The notes below the pieces were generated by a model. That model had not been told where the DNA came from and did no database searches. It saw only the letters and a list, made by a program, of their open reading frames with translations. From Reticulitermes speratus (taxonomy: Eukaryota; Arthropoda; Insecta; Blattodea; Rhinotermitidae): DNA of 64,000 bases. Made by a program: the position numbers and the translations under genes. Location: contig JAJKFL010000011.1 in assembly GCA_021186555.1 (NCBI GenBank), positions 6,144,501-6,208,500 of the forward strand, read 5' to 3'. Positions 1-10,621 of the stretch are shown here, in pieces. Each line of letters begins with the position of its first letter. Position 1 is the first letter of the stretch.

Positions 1-540
1 CTTTTGTGTATACCCTGTATATAAGAATGGGTCTTAATCTAAGAAATTATCACAAACAAAATTCTTTGTATTCTACAAGGTAATAAAATTACTGCGCTGG
101 TTTGATTCACGCTTCTGTGGGAGACTTGAAACTTAAGAGGAAATTGTATGTGGAACATGTAGGCTGTAAACAATTTATTTTTTCCTTCTCTCCCATGACA
201 TCTATTTTAAAGTTATTTCATTATTTGCGGTCATGAGCAAACCCAATTAAAAATATAGAAAAAGAACATAAAAGTTTAAAATACCTAATTGCCCTAACAC
301 TCTTTCAAGAACCCTCAGAAATTAAGAAGTCAACATTCTGCCTTACATCTCTCAATCATGTTACTTGCTGTAGAACATTTTTAAGCATAAGATTCTACTA
401 ACTTTTTTCAAAGGTGTTAAAATTCTACGCACAAGTACTCTAAAACTGCTTACAATTTGTGACTGCACTGATATTTACATCCGACAGAATCCTTATTTGC
501 AAGTACAACAAGACAGGCAATGTACGTATAACGAAATATT
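1..540. other. AT-rich stretch, nothing recognised
   Basis: I see no repeat, coding signature or RNA gene here. The sequence is AT-rich with stops in all frames. Confidence 0.5.
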
Positions 541-542
541 GA

Positions 543-745
543 GACGCGTTCACGTAACCATTGTTGCAGTGGGAAAGCAATAAGTATTACATATTCTGAG
601 TGTCTGTCAGTAGTCTTAGTTATCCAGCATGCAAAGCGCATGCGCCGTATTATATTGTAATCTGTGGGCTGTCTGACTCTACGACACTTTTCCAAAACAT
701 CTCATAAATGGCGCGATTTTCGAAAAAAAAAAGTTATTGAATATA
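543..745 (-). repeat. Dispersed repeat family R, partial copy
   Basis: This stretch matches the reverse complement of 39220-39395, including the shared block GCATGCAAAGCGCATGCGC and the flanking text around ATTGTTGCAGTGG. It is one end of a family with further copies near 24.6, 37.6, 38.9 and 61.3 kb. I cannot assign the family to a class; no coding potential is visible. Confidence 0.55.
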
Positions 746-1599
746 AAACTGTGTTTAGATGTTCTCTACAACTTTTTCCGAAATATTTCTGATTCTGAAA
801 AGAATTCAGCACCAACATTGCTAGAGTTGAAAATGGCTGAATTTTATCTTAATCTCTGTTTAGTCTGCTGGTTTTAATGCTCTACTTCAGTTTTCATCGA
901 TTAGGCCATTTGAATTATTTCAGAAACACGTCTGAAACAGTTAATCTTTTAGATGTTTGGTATTATTTTTTGGCAGATCCTAGCAGTGATACCAAATTTT
1001 AAAGTCGCCCTGCCACCCTGATTTGGGCTGCATATTATCCATACCGAAAATTCATGCATCATTAACCAATAAATTTAATGTAACTCTTGGAAGTGTAATG
1101 TTCGTCTAATTTATACATACAAAGTCAGTTCGTACCTCACAGAGAACACATCATATGTCACTCGAAAGTCCAGGCAGGTTTTTAGGAAGAGAGTCCGTTT
1201 TTGTTGTGAGAATCAGACAGAACAGACAAATACATTCTGTGACAAAATGAAAACTGTCTTAATGCTTCAGCATGTGGTACATATAGTTACCATTGCACTT
1301 AAATGGTTAATAAGGAGCCTTAACATTATACGAATGCTGAGAGTTTACCATGACCATTATCAACGCAAAGACTGATCTGCTTTCCGGCGTCAGTTTTTCC
1401 ATGGTTCTTTTATTATTTGATTTATAAAGCTTCACAATCAGTTTATCGTTCATGAATCAGAGCCCGTTAGACCAAATACGTTAGTTCAAGTGGTAAAACT
1501 ACTGAAACTTTTTTAATTGATATAAAAGGAAAAGTTACCGCTTTGCAGGCGTTGAAAGCATGTAGTGGGATTGGAGGTGGGCGTATACTTCCACTCATT
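746..1599. other. Unassigned AT-rich sequence
   Basis: No recognisable element. A short stretch near 1125-1165 (CAGTTCGTACC followed by AGAGAACAC) weakly recalls the family K repeat at 4012, but it is too diverged to call. Confidence 0.4.
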
Positions 1600-1825
1600 G
1601 TTAAATTCTGCAGTACCTGGAGGTGAGTGACTAGTTTGACGCTTCGGCCTCATTACTCCCGCGGAGAGGGCGCCCCGTACCCTTTCGATAGGAGGCTGTG
1701 TGGGCCTCAGAGGCGGTGTGGACATTTTGGACAAGAGAAAAATCTTTTGCGTTTGCCATAAATCCAACCCCGAGCCGTCCAGCCCGTAGCCTAGCCTTCG
1801 GGTGGTATATTGTGTTCTGTCTTAG
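1600..1825 (-). repeat. Degenerate SINE, family F
   Basis: The block GTGTGGACATTTTGGACAAG matches, in reverse orientation, the tRNA-headed unit at 34405-34545, and both carry a 'cgtagcct' box A-like stretch on the appropriate strand. Divergence is high and no target duplication is visible. The reading frames here are by-products of the repeat. Confidence 0.4.
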
Positions 1826-2770
1826 GTTGGATTCGCTATGTGCATTGTGGGATAAAGGGCTGTTCAATGGTCTTGTAGCGGAAGTGTGCTTTTTATCACA
1901 CTTCCAGTATGTATATAAATATACTGATGTCTGATGTCACTTTTGTGAAAAAACTCTTAAGCGAAGCTCTTGAACATCCAGGTACAGAGCTCTAGCCACG
2001 CAGACGAAACACAGTAGAAACCCGATAGTTAGTTATGAACGGGACCGATATTGCCTCGAATTAACGAAAAGCTCGGACGACAAGGTTTACGACAATTTTG
2101 TGTGCCCCTTTTTTCGATTTTTTTTTTCAGTTCCGGCGCCAGTCTTCAGCAGTCACTTCTTCTACACCTAGTTTCGCAGCCGCTCTTTTATTGATTCACC
2201 TTCATCCAACTTTTTATAGCTTTAAGCTTTGTTTCAGCTAAACACATTTTATCTTTCTTTTATCATTCATTTTTAGGGTACCTTAAATACTTAAATCACA
2301 AAACAATACACTAGAATACACAAAGAAACATGCTAAGAGGAAGTACAGTAATGCCTGAAACTAGAGACACGTGTGCACAGAGAGAGGCGCACTTCAGCCG
2401 AATTCTGTACCTAGCACAGAAACGACATGACTACAGCGTATCGCCCCGGACGAAACGAAACCTCAAAAAATCGGGACTCGCAGAATCGAGACTGCAATGT
2501 AAATGCAATTCGGATCTCGGTGGAGCTATTTTATGGTTTATCTGAGTACCTTGTGAATTCTCTTAATGTATCTTCAAATAGGTGCTACGACATCTTACTC
2601 AGTCCTAATTTCACTGGTCATAGTCTTTATCTAATGTTATTCACTGCATTTGGTACAGCAACTCGTATTTGACGGTAGTACTGTAGTTCATTTAAACGTT
2701 ACAAGTGCCTGCTATGAAATAGGACCCCCCGCCGTTCTCAGAACTATGTTTCCCAATGGGCAGAACAAGT
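1826..2770. other. Unassigned sequence
   Basis: Contains a poly-T run near 2120-2131. No coding or repeat signature was recognised. Confidence 0.4.
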
Positions 2771-2773
2771 ACA

Positions 2774-3037
2774 ACCCAATCACTCGCATTTTAATCACAG
2801 GTGCTGCTTGTATTACACGCCAGTTCCAAGTTTATACCTCGGGTTGCCTGCTGAATACAACAAAGTGCACGCTCTATTATTTATTCACTACTTAACTCCT
2901 TTTAAAGACATCTGTCTTAGCAGGCATTCCGACTAATTGTAGTCAGAACATTAGAAGGTATTCCAAGGTAAATCAAATAACTTTAGACGTAGTTGGAAAC
3001 GGGTTAGGAAATGAAATGTTAGTGCGAGTGATTGGGT
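2774..3037. repeat. Possible small inverted-repeat element
   Basis: A 15-bp word at 2774-2788 (ACCCAATCACTCGCA) recurs as its exact reverse complement at 3023-3037. The 264-bp span could be an old MITE, but no target duplication or family relation is visible. Confidence 0.25.
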
Positions 3038-3272
3038 GTCGGCTCTGTATAGTTTGTTTTCTCAAATCTCATGAAGTACTTCAGATGTCGTCAACAGACG
3101 GACGTTACGAATTCAATAACCTCCCAGCAGGAATTTGAAGGTATCTTTGAGGGTTGCCAAAAAAAAAAATTAAACAAAACCTTCTGTACTTCAAAGTCAA
3201 CAGGAAGTGTCTGTAATTTTTCTGTGGTTAATTTTGAATGTCCCGCTTTTTACTGCGGCGCTGCAGAACAAT

Positions 3273-3410
3273 ACCTTTTCTTTGCGCATGCGCAGGGAGT
3301 CGTCAAAATGGCGTGGTACCGTGGTGTGCTTCTTAAGCAAAACCTTTTCTCTGCGCATGCGCAGGGAGTCGTCAAAATGGCGTGGTACCGTGGTGTGCGC
3401 CTTAAGCAAA
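3273..3410 (+). repeat. 69-bp tandem duplication
   Basis: Two nearly identical 69-bp units (3273-3341 and 3342-3410) each contain the palindrome GCGCATGCGC and the words GTCGTCAAAATGGCG and TGGTACCGTGGTGTG. They directly abut the mariner C-terminal fragment that follows. Few differences separate the copies, so the duplication is recent relative to the surrounding decay. Confidence 0.8.
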
Positions 3411-3614
3411 AACTCGCATGGACTGTTCTTCCCCACCCACCATACAGCCCAGAACTTCCTCCCTCGGATTTTCACCTCTTTGGAGCCCTCAAAGTTGCCA
3501 TCCAGCGAAGAAGTGGCTGCAAGTAAAACTTCAAACTGATACAAGAAGGTAATATTTGCTTTTGTTACTCGCTGGAGCAAGGCTGTTGAAGTTGGTGGAG
3601 ACTTTGTAGACTGA
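3411..3614 (+). pseudogene. mariner transposase C-terminal fragment
   Basis: One frame reads TVLPHPPYSPELPPSDFHLF, the region around the last catalytic aspartate of Tc1/mariner transposases. After a frameshift near 3530 another frame continues YKKVIFAFVTRWSKAVEVGG and ends at a TGA at 3612-3614, matching the family's usual C-terminus (a Y-K-K segment, then R-W, then the V-E-V-G-G-D tail). The N-terminal helix-turn-helix domain and the first two acidic residues are absent. The fragment belongs to a different mariner lineage from the element at 6.9 kb, whose proline-rich block reads PYSPDLAPCEFF. It is non-functional. Confidence 0.8.
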
Positions 3615-4011
3615 GGTGTCTAATACTGCCATCTAGTCATCTTATGAGTACGTTCAAATAATTGTATAGGTTAACTGCAATAACGTTATGTTGCAAACCT
3701 TTTTGGGCAAATTTCTTATAAATACTAATGCACGAAGGACATAAAATAAAAGTATTTAAAATTATTTCATTTTTCTTTGGACCAAAAACGTAATAAATGT
3801 ATTGGTGATACTGAATCGGTTCAACGAAGCTCTTCATCCACTAAGAGTCTACAATAGACGAACAAGCTATAGACCTCCATATGTAATAATATTCTCTGGA
3901 AGTGAAATAGAATAGGAAACCTATGCTTTCTCTAGCTAATAAATTACAGGTATCGGAACGTGTTACCTTAATTAACCATTTAAAACAGATATGAACCTAA
4001 ATTTAATTTAA

Positions 4012-4135
4012 AGACGCAGTTCGTACCGCGCAGTAAACACGCTACATCTCGGTTTTAAAAACCGATCAGATTATGCTGTAGAAGGAAATGATCGCTTTTA
4101 GTTCTGACATCCACACAAAACACATTCGTGCAATC
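4012..4135 (-). repeat. Dispersed repeat family K copy
   Basis: Contains GTACCGCGCAGTAAACACG followed by a CTCGGTT block and ACACAAAACACATTCGTGC. The same order recurs at 24855 (+), 47925 (-) and 51125 (+). Unclassified; no ORF. Confidence 0.55.
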
Positions 4136-4439
4136 CGTGGGCAGAATGTAGAATGTCTTATGTTGAACCTGGCGGTGCATAAACAAAGGACCGTAAGCGT
4201 TGTGTACACGTCATTTTCTGCCGCGAATTTATATCACGTGCATTCTTCAAGTTTACTGTGTTAAGTTGTATGCAGTACTACTAACACTGTCACACATTTA
4301 TGTGCATACATATTAGCACAGTAAACAGCTCTAATCATCCTTATCATTGTGTAGCTGTAGACATTAGGTTCATACACCTGTTCATTTTTATAACTGTCAA
4401 TTCCTCTCCGTCTTCCAGGCTTGTATTTTTTCTGCAAAA

Positions 4440-4706
4440 TATTCAGTGCCAAAATCGAATACCGGTGGGGGTGAAATTTTCCGCAACCGTCCAGACTGGC
4501 CCTGGAACCCACCTAGCCTCCTGTAAAATGGGTACCGGGTCTTCTTCCCGGGGGTAAAGCGGCTGGGGCGTGGCGCCGACCACCCACCCCCGTCTACCGC
4601 CGAGGTTAAGGGAAGAGTGGAGCTATACCTCCACTCCCCCTCTGGGCCTTCATGGCCTGTTATAAGGTGAAATTTACCTTTACTTCATCTTTACCTTTAC
4701 CTTTTT
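4440..4706 (+). repeat. SINE family E, 5'-truncated copy
   Basis: Shares with the full copy at 57738 the body GTCCAGACTGGCCCTGG, the CCGACCACCCACCC block, the CTCCCCCTCTGGGCCTTC block and a 3' tail of TTTACC repeats. The tRNA-like head is missing; only the region after the box B equivalent remains. It meets an inverted copy of the same family tail to tail. Confidence 0.75.
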
Positions 4707-4940
4707 ACCCCATGACATGCTTATGCGGGCACAGAGAGAAGGCGGAGGCATAGCTGTAAACCATTCGCAACGCAGCACTAGAAAGACGTGGGTAGTCAGC
4801 GCCACGCTCCGGCCATTTACCCCTGGGAGGGGCCCAGTACCAATTGTGCAGGAGGCTGGATGTGCCTCGTGGCCAGCCTGCATGGCAGGGAAAATTTTCC
4901 AACCACCGGGATTTGATTCCCGAACGTCAAGCTCGTAGCA
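4707..4940 (-). repeat. SINE family E, inverted copy
   Basis: Read on the minus strand it has the box B-like GGGAATCAAATCCCGGTGG, then the CAGCCTCCTGCACAATTGG and GCGCTGACTACCCAC blocks of family E. It lacks its own TTTACC tail and abuts the tail of the plus-strand copy. Confidence 0.7.
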
Positions 4941-4944
4941 AGTC

Positions 4945-5575
4945 GCAATATAGACTAAGTGTGATTTTATCTTAGTAACCCCAATATGCATAATCCTTGT
5001 CAAAAAGGCCTGTAAAACGACACTAAATTAAATTTAAATAAAGTAATTTAATGCAATTAATTACATAATTATTTATTATATATGTTATAAACCTTCATTC
5101 GTGTAAGTCATTTAAGAATTTAGTTTTTCTATTGACTGTGTAGCAGACGCCATGTTTCTATTACCACGGAGAGGCTGTAACATTTCTGGTTTCTTAGGTG
5201 CTGAGTTTGATAACAGCCTCTTTTTCACCGCTTCGAGACGTTTCTACACTCAAAACGTTGTAAGAAGTATGATGATAAAATAGCATTTATTAAAACCGAA
5301 AGAGTATCTCGTTAAATGTGAAAAGTGCGTCTCAATCAACACACATACTCCTTCAGTTTCGAAGGTACACGCAACTGAGTTAGCTGGACTACACGACCAA
5401 AATGTGTTTGCGCTAAAAAGGGTGCCGGGGATGTTGAAAAGATTGCAGTCGCTCAGCTGGTCAAGTTACTGCCCCCTGCTTAATAAATCCGCAGCTATAC
5501 TGGCTTCAAAAGAGCCGGTCACTATGCTGAATATGTCAGTTCCGCATAATCAATATTTATTTACAAGATTTCTAG
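4945..5575. other. Unassigned sequence
   Basis: AT-rich, no recognised element. It ends where the LINE-2 3' tail begins. Confidence 0.4.
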
Positions 5576-6120
5576 CTAGCTAACTAACTAACTAACTAAC
5601 TCCATCGAGCACAGTCCTTCTTGAGAAGCTAGCAGGTCGTCAGCTAGTCAAGAAACTCCCCGCATTTTATGGAACCCGAAGGTTCATCACCGCATTCAAA
5701 AGAGCCCGCCACCTGTCCCTGTCCTGAGCCATATCAATCCAGTCCATGCCCCTTCCCACTTCTTGAAGACCCATTTTAATACCATTCTCCCATTTACGTC
5801 TAGGTCTTCCAAGTGGCCTCTTTCCCTAAGGTTTTCCTACCAAAACTCGGTAGGCTCCTCTCCTCTCCTCCATACGTACTAAATGCCCCGCCCATCTCAT
5901 TCGTCTTGACTTCATCACACGAATAAATTTTGTGAGCAGTGCAGATCATAAAGTTCCTCATTATGTAGTCTTCTCCATTCCCCTGTTGCCTCGTCTCTCT
6001 TAGGCCCAAATATCCTCCTCAGCACCCTATTCTCGAACATCCTCAGCCTATGTTCCTCCCTCAATGTGACAGACCAAGTTTCACACCCATACAAAACAAC
6101 AGTTAAAATTATAGGTCAGT
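5576..6120 (-). pseudogene. LINE-2 non-LTR retrotransposon, ORF2 C-terminal end
   Basis: On the minus strand the frames give pieces such as ENRVLRRIFGPKRDEATGEW and RLHNEELYDL, then a W-A-G-H region broken by stops, then WEDN-like text and [15 protein letters not shown] text. This is the C-terminal part of the second ORF of a widespread arthropod non-LTR element. The 3' end lies at 5576-5600 in a (TTAG)n tail on the element's strand, as expected of elements that end in short tandem repeats. The reverse transcriptase and endonuclease domains are missing: a typical 5'-truncated, dead copy. Related pieces are at 28.6, 29.4 and 29.7 kb. I am sure it is a LINE 3' end, less sure of the clade (RTE-like is my guess). 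Confidence 0.8.
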
Positions 6121-6129
6121 GTATTTTAC

Positions 6130-6860
6130 TCTTCATATTTTTGCATAGCAAACTGGAAGACAAAAAATTCTGCACCAAATAATAGCAAACATTCCCTGAC
6201 TTCAATCTGCTCTTAATTTCTTCATGAATTGAATTTCAATTTTTTAGGGTTGTTCCCAAATGTCTGAACTGTTCTACCATTTAAAAGAATTTATTTCCTA
6301 CGTTTATGTTGTGTTTCTACTTAAGATCACTGTTGAATTAAATTAAACAAACACTGAACTGAATTAAGTTACAGTTGCAGTTCAGGTTTTGTGAAATTTA
6401 AAAGGACTATCGCTTCCTAGTCTTCTCCCAGGGCCAATAGGCGGATACTTCTTACAGCCATAGATGGTGCTCATGAATATGAGAATGCATGCAGAGAAAA
6501 GAAAATTGAAAAACGTGAGCCATATACACTTGTCCGCCTTGACTTGCAAGAGGCCACGTATTTTATGGCAAGCAACACAAGCAGTAGACTGCTGTGTCGT
6601 CAAATTGTGTATTTAATATTTCCCCTTGCACGAAAGGCATTTATACTCTGAACATTACTGTGGTTCATTACATCTATTTTCAACTCAAGTTTATGAAAAT
6701 GTATTCACACACAATGAGGGATCCATTTCAGAGAAGTGTCAAGTTACACATTACTAAGCACGCTGTATATCCCTCACTTACTGGCAGTCAGTGCATAGAG
6801 TTTCTGGGGGGTTCGTGTTTCAGCTAAGTGTGGCGAAGATGACAAGACAGGTTTTGCCGT
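6130..6860. other. Unassigned sequence
   Basis: AT-rich; no coding or repeat signature recognised. Confidence 0.35.
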
Positions 6861-6867
6861 ATACGTA

Positions 6868-7812
6868 GTCTGTCCGGAAAGTAATGAGAATGGTTTTCAA
6901 AAAAATATTTTTATTGAAATTTTTTATAAATTAATGTGATCTCCTTCAAAGTATGATCCTTGGGAGTGCACGCAACGCTCCCAACGGTTCTTCCATTCTT
7001 CATAGCAGCCCTGAAAATCTTCAACCGTGAGGGTGTTCAGTGCCTGTGTCGCGGCTGTTTGGACGTTGGTCAGTGTACCGAAATGGTGCCCTTTCAAATT
7101 CTTCTTTATCTTCGGGAAGATGAAAAACTCACAGGGTGCCAAGTCAGGGCTGTAGGGAGGATGTGGAAGAACTGCGATTTTTTTTTCAGCCAAAAACTCT
7201 CTGACAGCCAATGAGGTGTGGCTCGGCGCGTTGTCATGATGAAGGATCCACGAAGAGGCGATTTTGCACAAACTTTTCTCATCATCAATTCTTGTGTGAC
7301 AATTTCATGAACCACAGTTTTCGCGAGTCCCAATTCCTCTGCGATCATTCTGACAGTCAACCTTCTGTCACGGTTCAGTACAGACATCACTGCATCCACA
7401 TTCCGTTGCGTTTTTGATGAAGAGATGCGTCCTGATCGTTGTTCATCTTCCACACTCTCGCGTCCATCCTTGAAAGCTTTGTGCCATCGGTAGACCTGTG
7501 CAGACGAGAGGGTAGCTTGTCCATAAGCTTTCCTCAACATTTCGAGGGTTTTCGATGCGCTGTTACCCATTTTCACACAAAATTTTATCGCTTACCGTTG
7601 TTCCAAACTCGCTTGCATTTTTCTCACGACGAGGCACTCGAACAGGGTGATACAACAATAACTGTCACGACTCTGTGAAGGCCAGAATGCGACTGAAATG
7701 GGTTCTAACCTATACCTGGCACACCACCCCTAAGTGACCTAGACTTGCCCTTCCCATCCCACGGCCGTAGAGAACGTAGGAATTTCATTCTCATTACTTT
7801 CCGGACAGACCT
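6868..7812 (-). mobile_element. mariner element with internal deletion
   Basis: Inverted terminal repeats TGTCCGGAAAGTAATGAG (from 6871) and its reverse complement (to 7807) bound the element, and TA dinucleotides flank both ends, the mariner target. At about 0.94 kb it is shorter than the usual 1.3 kb, which agrees with loss of part of the transposase. The right flank carries two or three imperfect copies of a unit (TTGTTGTTTTGCCGTATA-like) whose last part also lies left of the element, so the insertion was into a short tandem repeat. Confidence 0.9.
6924..7618 (-). pseudogene. mariner transposase, broken
   Basis: The reading starts at the ATG at 7618 (MQASLEQR) and hits a TAA at codon 9; the same frame then continues AIKFCVKMGNS into the helix-turn-helix domain with VYRWHKAFKDGR and RLTVRMIAEELGL. 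After MRKVCAK at about residue 110 the protein jumps directly to SSWILHHDNAPSH in another frame, so the segment holding the first catalytic aspartate (the T-G-D-E region) is deleted. The second acidic site (HHDN) and the block PHPPYSPDLAPCEFF with the third remain. The C-terminus ends near 6924. At least three lesions: premature stop, internal deletion, frameshift. It cannot make active transposase. Confidence 0.9.
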
Positions 7813-7895
7813 CTATAGGGTGTTGTTGTTTTGCCTTATACATCTATGGGTTGTTGTTGTTTTGCCGTATATATCTATGGGGTGTTATTGTTTTA
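7811..7895 (+). repeat. Short tandem repeat beside mariner
   Basis: Units of roughly 33 bp containing TGTTGTTGTTTTGCC and ATCTATGGG occur two to three times, with part of a unit also at 6851-6863 on the other side of the mariner insertion. Confidence 0.6.
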
Positions 7896-7969
7896 AAGAC
7901 AACTTCACGTGTTTAGTGTTTTTAAGCATTTCATAGAATTACATCTATTTCTGAAGTAATTTATGTCTC

Positions 7970-8178
7970 ATCACCAACTAAATGAACTTTATTTAAAAAA
8001 ACCAATATTAGGTTTCTTTAAAACGTTTAAAAACCCTACATATGTTTCGGTTTTCTAGAAGCCGAAACATATGTCGGGGTTTTTAAACGTTTTAAAGAAA
8101 CGTAATATTGGTTTTTTAAATAAAGTGCATTTAGTTGGTGATGAGACATAAATTAGTGAAAAATGCAGGGTGAACTTA
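7970..8178. mobile_element. Inverted-repeat element of ribozyme family H, fused arms
   Basis: A long palindrome: the left arm carries, on the minus strand, CCGAAACATATGTAGGG and the right arm carries, on the plus strand, GCCGAAACATATGTCGGGG, followed on both sides by a long shared arm ending in GCATTTAGTTGG. The arms meet at 8055-8068, inside what would be stem II of the hammerhead-like motif, so the CUGANGA half is missing from both. The right end shows the near-terminal motif ATGCAGGGTGA (consensus ATGCACGGTGA). Confidence 0.75.
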
Positions 8179-8179
8179 G

Positions 8180-8864
8180 AATAAAATTGAAGTAATTTAA
8201 TTAGTTCTTTTTATGAAAGTACAAGGCGAATCCACTCACCTGCCTTATCCCCAGTTACATGTGTTTTATTTTCGTCACAGACTGACTGTGATCTACGAAG
8301 GCCGGTCTGCTCCTCCTTGACTTTCATCTTACACTTTGCTCTACACCAGGGGTGCATAAACTCTGGGTGCCTTGTCGTTCGAAAACCTATATTTTTAACA
8401 GTGACGCCTAGTGCATCATTTCACACTGACCGAGGGCAAAGCGCCAGATAAGAATGAGATTCACGAGTCACTCCAAAACTGTGGAACTTGAATATGCAAC
8501 TTACTTCGTCATATTTCTGCCACCTGGAATATGATGGTGGTTTATAGACTTGGAAAAATTCGTTGGCCCTTGCCTTCACGTTTATAAATCTATTATCTTT
8601 CCTGTGACCATTCTCCACCCATGTATTAGCCAAATTTTACTAAAATGTTTTTCTACATTTTATTACCTGGCTCATGCGTGCTACATGTCCTGCTTATTAC
8701 ATTTCTCTTTTATTTAATTAATTTAGTAACATTTGAGACAAAGCGTAGGCTACACAATAATTTATGCTTTATAATTCTACTTTATGCAGAAGATGGACTT
8801 CTTGCTTATTTAAACCAAGAAGTCGCCACATCTACTGTCATTGCGAGACGTCTGTCACAGAAGT
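8180..8864. other. Unassigned sequence
   Basis: No clear element. The CAGGGGTGCATAAACTCTGG stretch at 8347 resembles one end of a hAT element, but I could not find its partner. Confidence 0.35.
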
Positions 8865-9172
8865 TCAGAACTAGGGCCGTGCCATGGCTCAGGCGGTTAG
8901 TCGCCGGCCTATCACCGCGTAAGTCCGGGTTCAATCCCGGGTCAGTTTATGTGTGATTTGTGGTGGATAAAGTGGCACTGGGACAGGTTTTTCCCCGAGT
9001 GCTTAGGTTTTCCCCTGTCATTTTCATTCCACCGGTGCTCCATTATTTGGAAAACCGAAAAAAAAAAGAATAATTTTTATCACATGGTTGCACAATAAGC
9101 CTCAAGGCTGCAGTGCGTCCGTGGCATCAGCTGCGGGGCCCTTCTCCACAAAAAAAAAAAAAAATCAGAACT
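8865..9172 (+). mobile_element. SINE family A, full copy with target duplication
   Basis: A tRNA-like head with box A (GGCTCAGGCGGTTAGTCG) and box B (GGGTTCAATCCC) is followed by the family body (GTGGTGGATAAAGTGGCACT, then CATTCCACCGGTGCTCC) and the 3' block ending GCTGCGGGGCCCTT. A poly-A tail runs to 9164. The 8-bp target duplication TCAGAACT lies at 8865-8872 and 9165-9172. Transcription would be by RNA polymerase III from the internal boxes; mobilisation needs a LINE. Confidence 0.92.
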
Positions 9173-9174
9173 CT

Positions 9175-9790
9175 TTCTTGGTAAGGGATGGAGCCACACA
9201 CCAGATGTTAGGATGTTGTTATACAGTGTTCAGTTTGAATGATGTGTATGAGGTGTAAATGAGTTCTTAGTGATGATCATAATCCAGAGAAGCTCTACAT
9301 GTAAAGAGAAGCTAATTTCACGATTGTCTTAAATTTAGTAACAAGTGCGAAAATTGCGGTACGTAGTCCTAAGCTTACAACCACACTGTTCCGTAGAATG
9401 GGTGAAATCCTAACTTGAAGTGAAAGACGGCATGAGCCGCTTCCCAAATGCCAAACGCACGACATTCCTATAGGCCCGATTCACACAGTATAATGGAAGG
9501 CAATTTACTGGAACTCCGTGCCTTGCAAGGAGCTCAGGGTTAAGCCACACCTCCATCTCCCACCTTTCAACATATTATTAAAAATTACGCCTTTTGTTTG
9601 TGCAGGTGAGTCATTCAGATACTTTCAATTCAAGGACACATTTAATTATAAGGTGTGAATAGTCATGTTCCTTTCTTAGGAATTCTAAATTCTAATACTA
9701 GACATCCCCGTTGGTATGTACATGCAAAAGTATATTACACTCTTATCAAGAGTACAGTCACATCCAACACACACACCTTCAGCACGTAAT
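9175..9790. other. Unassigned sequence, left flank of a ribozyme-bearing element
   Basis: No coding signature. The stretch just before 9790 may belong to the element carrying the hairpin at 9792-9831, whose borders I cannot define. Confidence 0.35.
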
Positions 9791-9791
9791 C

Positions 9792-9831
9792 AGGCTACCT
9801 GTTTCGGCTTGAAGGAGCCATCATCAGGCCT
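9792..9831 (-). ncRNA. Hammerhead-like ribozyme motif
   Basis: On the minus strand: AGGC, CUGAUGA, U, GGCU-loop-AGCC, GAAACAG, GUA, GCCU. The outer AGGC and GCCU are complementary (stem I), GGCU/AGCC forms stem II, and AC/GU forms a two-pair stem III. The predicted cleavage is after GUA. One U lies between A9 and stem II, which the textbook core lacks. Activity is unknown. Confidence 0.6.
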
Positions 9832-10008
9832 ATGACAGAAACTGTGAAAAACAAACTCCATGCATTTTGTAAGAGGAAAACTCCCACATGTTTACATGTT
9901 TACATATTACATATTCAAAATGTATAGCGATGTATAAAGAATGTGCTGCCTAAGAGAAGTATACTTTAAAATGTAGATATAAAATATATAAATATAAAAA
10001 ACATGTAA

Positions 10009-10425
10009 GTATGAATATATGAATAACCATGGCTCAACAGCCCTATATGGGCTCAGGCCTCCTCTTTCCGAGGTTACTGGGTCGTGCGCATTGGTGACTG
10101 ACCAACTGGCCGCGCTGCTGTTCTATCGATTCTGATGTGACCGCCAGAGCCATCTGGCAGGCAGTCAGGAGACTTGGGTGAGAAATTATCTCTTTGAATT
10201 TTGCTTACGAAACATTTCTATTCATGCCCGTAAGGTTCGTTTACATGCCGTAAATCTACGACATGGACCAACTTTACTTCCGCTCCGAAGTAAGTTGTGC
10301 TACGGATTTTTATCACCCTTAAAAATCCATCGACCTCGGTCGGGATCGAACCCGCGAACCTTGGGTCCAGTGGCGAGCACGCTAACCACTAGTCCACCGA
10401 GGGCGACGAGTATAAATTTATGAAT
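10009..10425 (-). mobile_element. SINE family C, full copy
   Basis: Minus-strand copy of the family seen at 18834. The head has CTCGGTGGACTAGTGGTTAG (box A region) and box B GGGTTCGATCCC; the body runs through ACGGCATGTAAACGAACC, GGCAGTCAGGAG and CCATATAGGGCTGTTGAGCC on the appropriate strands. A 16-bp imperfect target duplication (2 mismatches) lies at 10009-10024 and 10410-10425. Confidence 0.88.
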
Positions 10426-10621
10426 ACAAAAAATACGAATATAAATAATGTAGTCGGACCGTAAGATGTGGATGTATGTACGGCAGTACTAGTGTTCAAA
10501 AACCAGTGTCAATCTTGTACATTACATAAGTATCTTCGTGCGACCGGATAGATTGGTCCTTCGGTTAGATCACTTGTATCTAAATTCTACATTTATGATG
10601 AATACCAGCCTTATGAAGCTA

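Noticed and set aside
8347-8400. hAT-like end CAGGGGTGCATAAACTCTGG
   Set aside because: No inverse partner or 8-bp duplication found.
8875-8960. tRNA gene (box A and box B)
   Set aside because: The head continues into a SINE body and recurs in seven dispersed copies; no separate tRNA fold with a proper 3' end. The same applies to the heads of families B to F.
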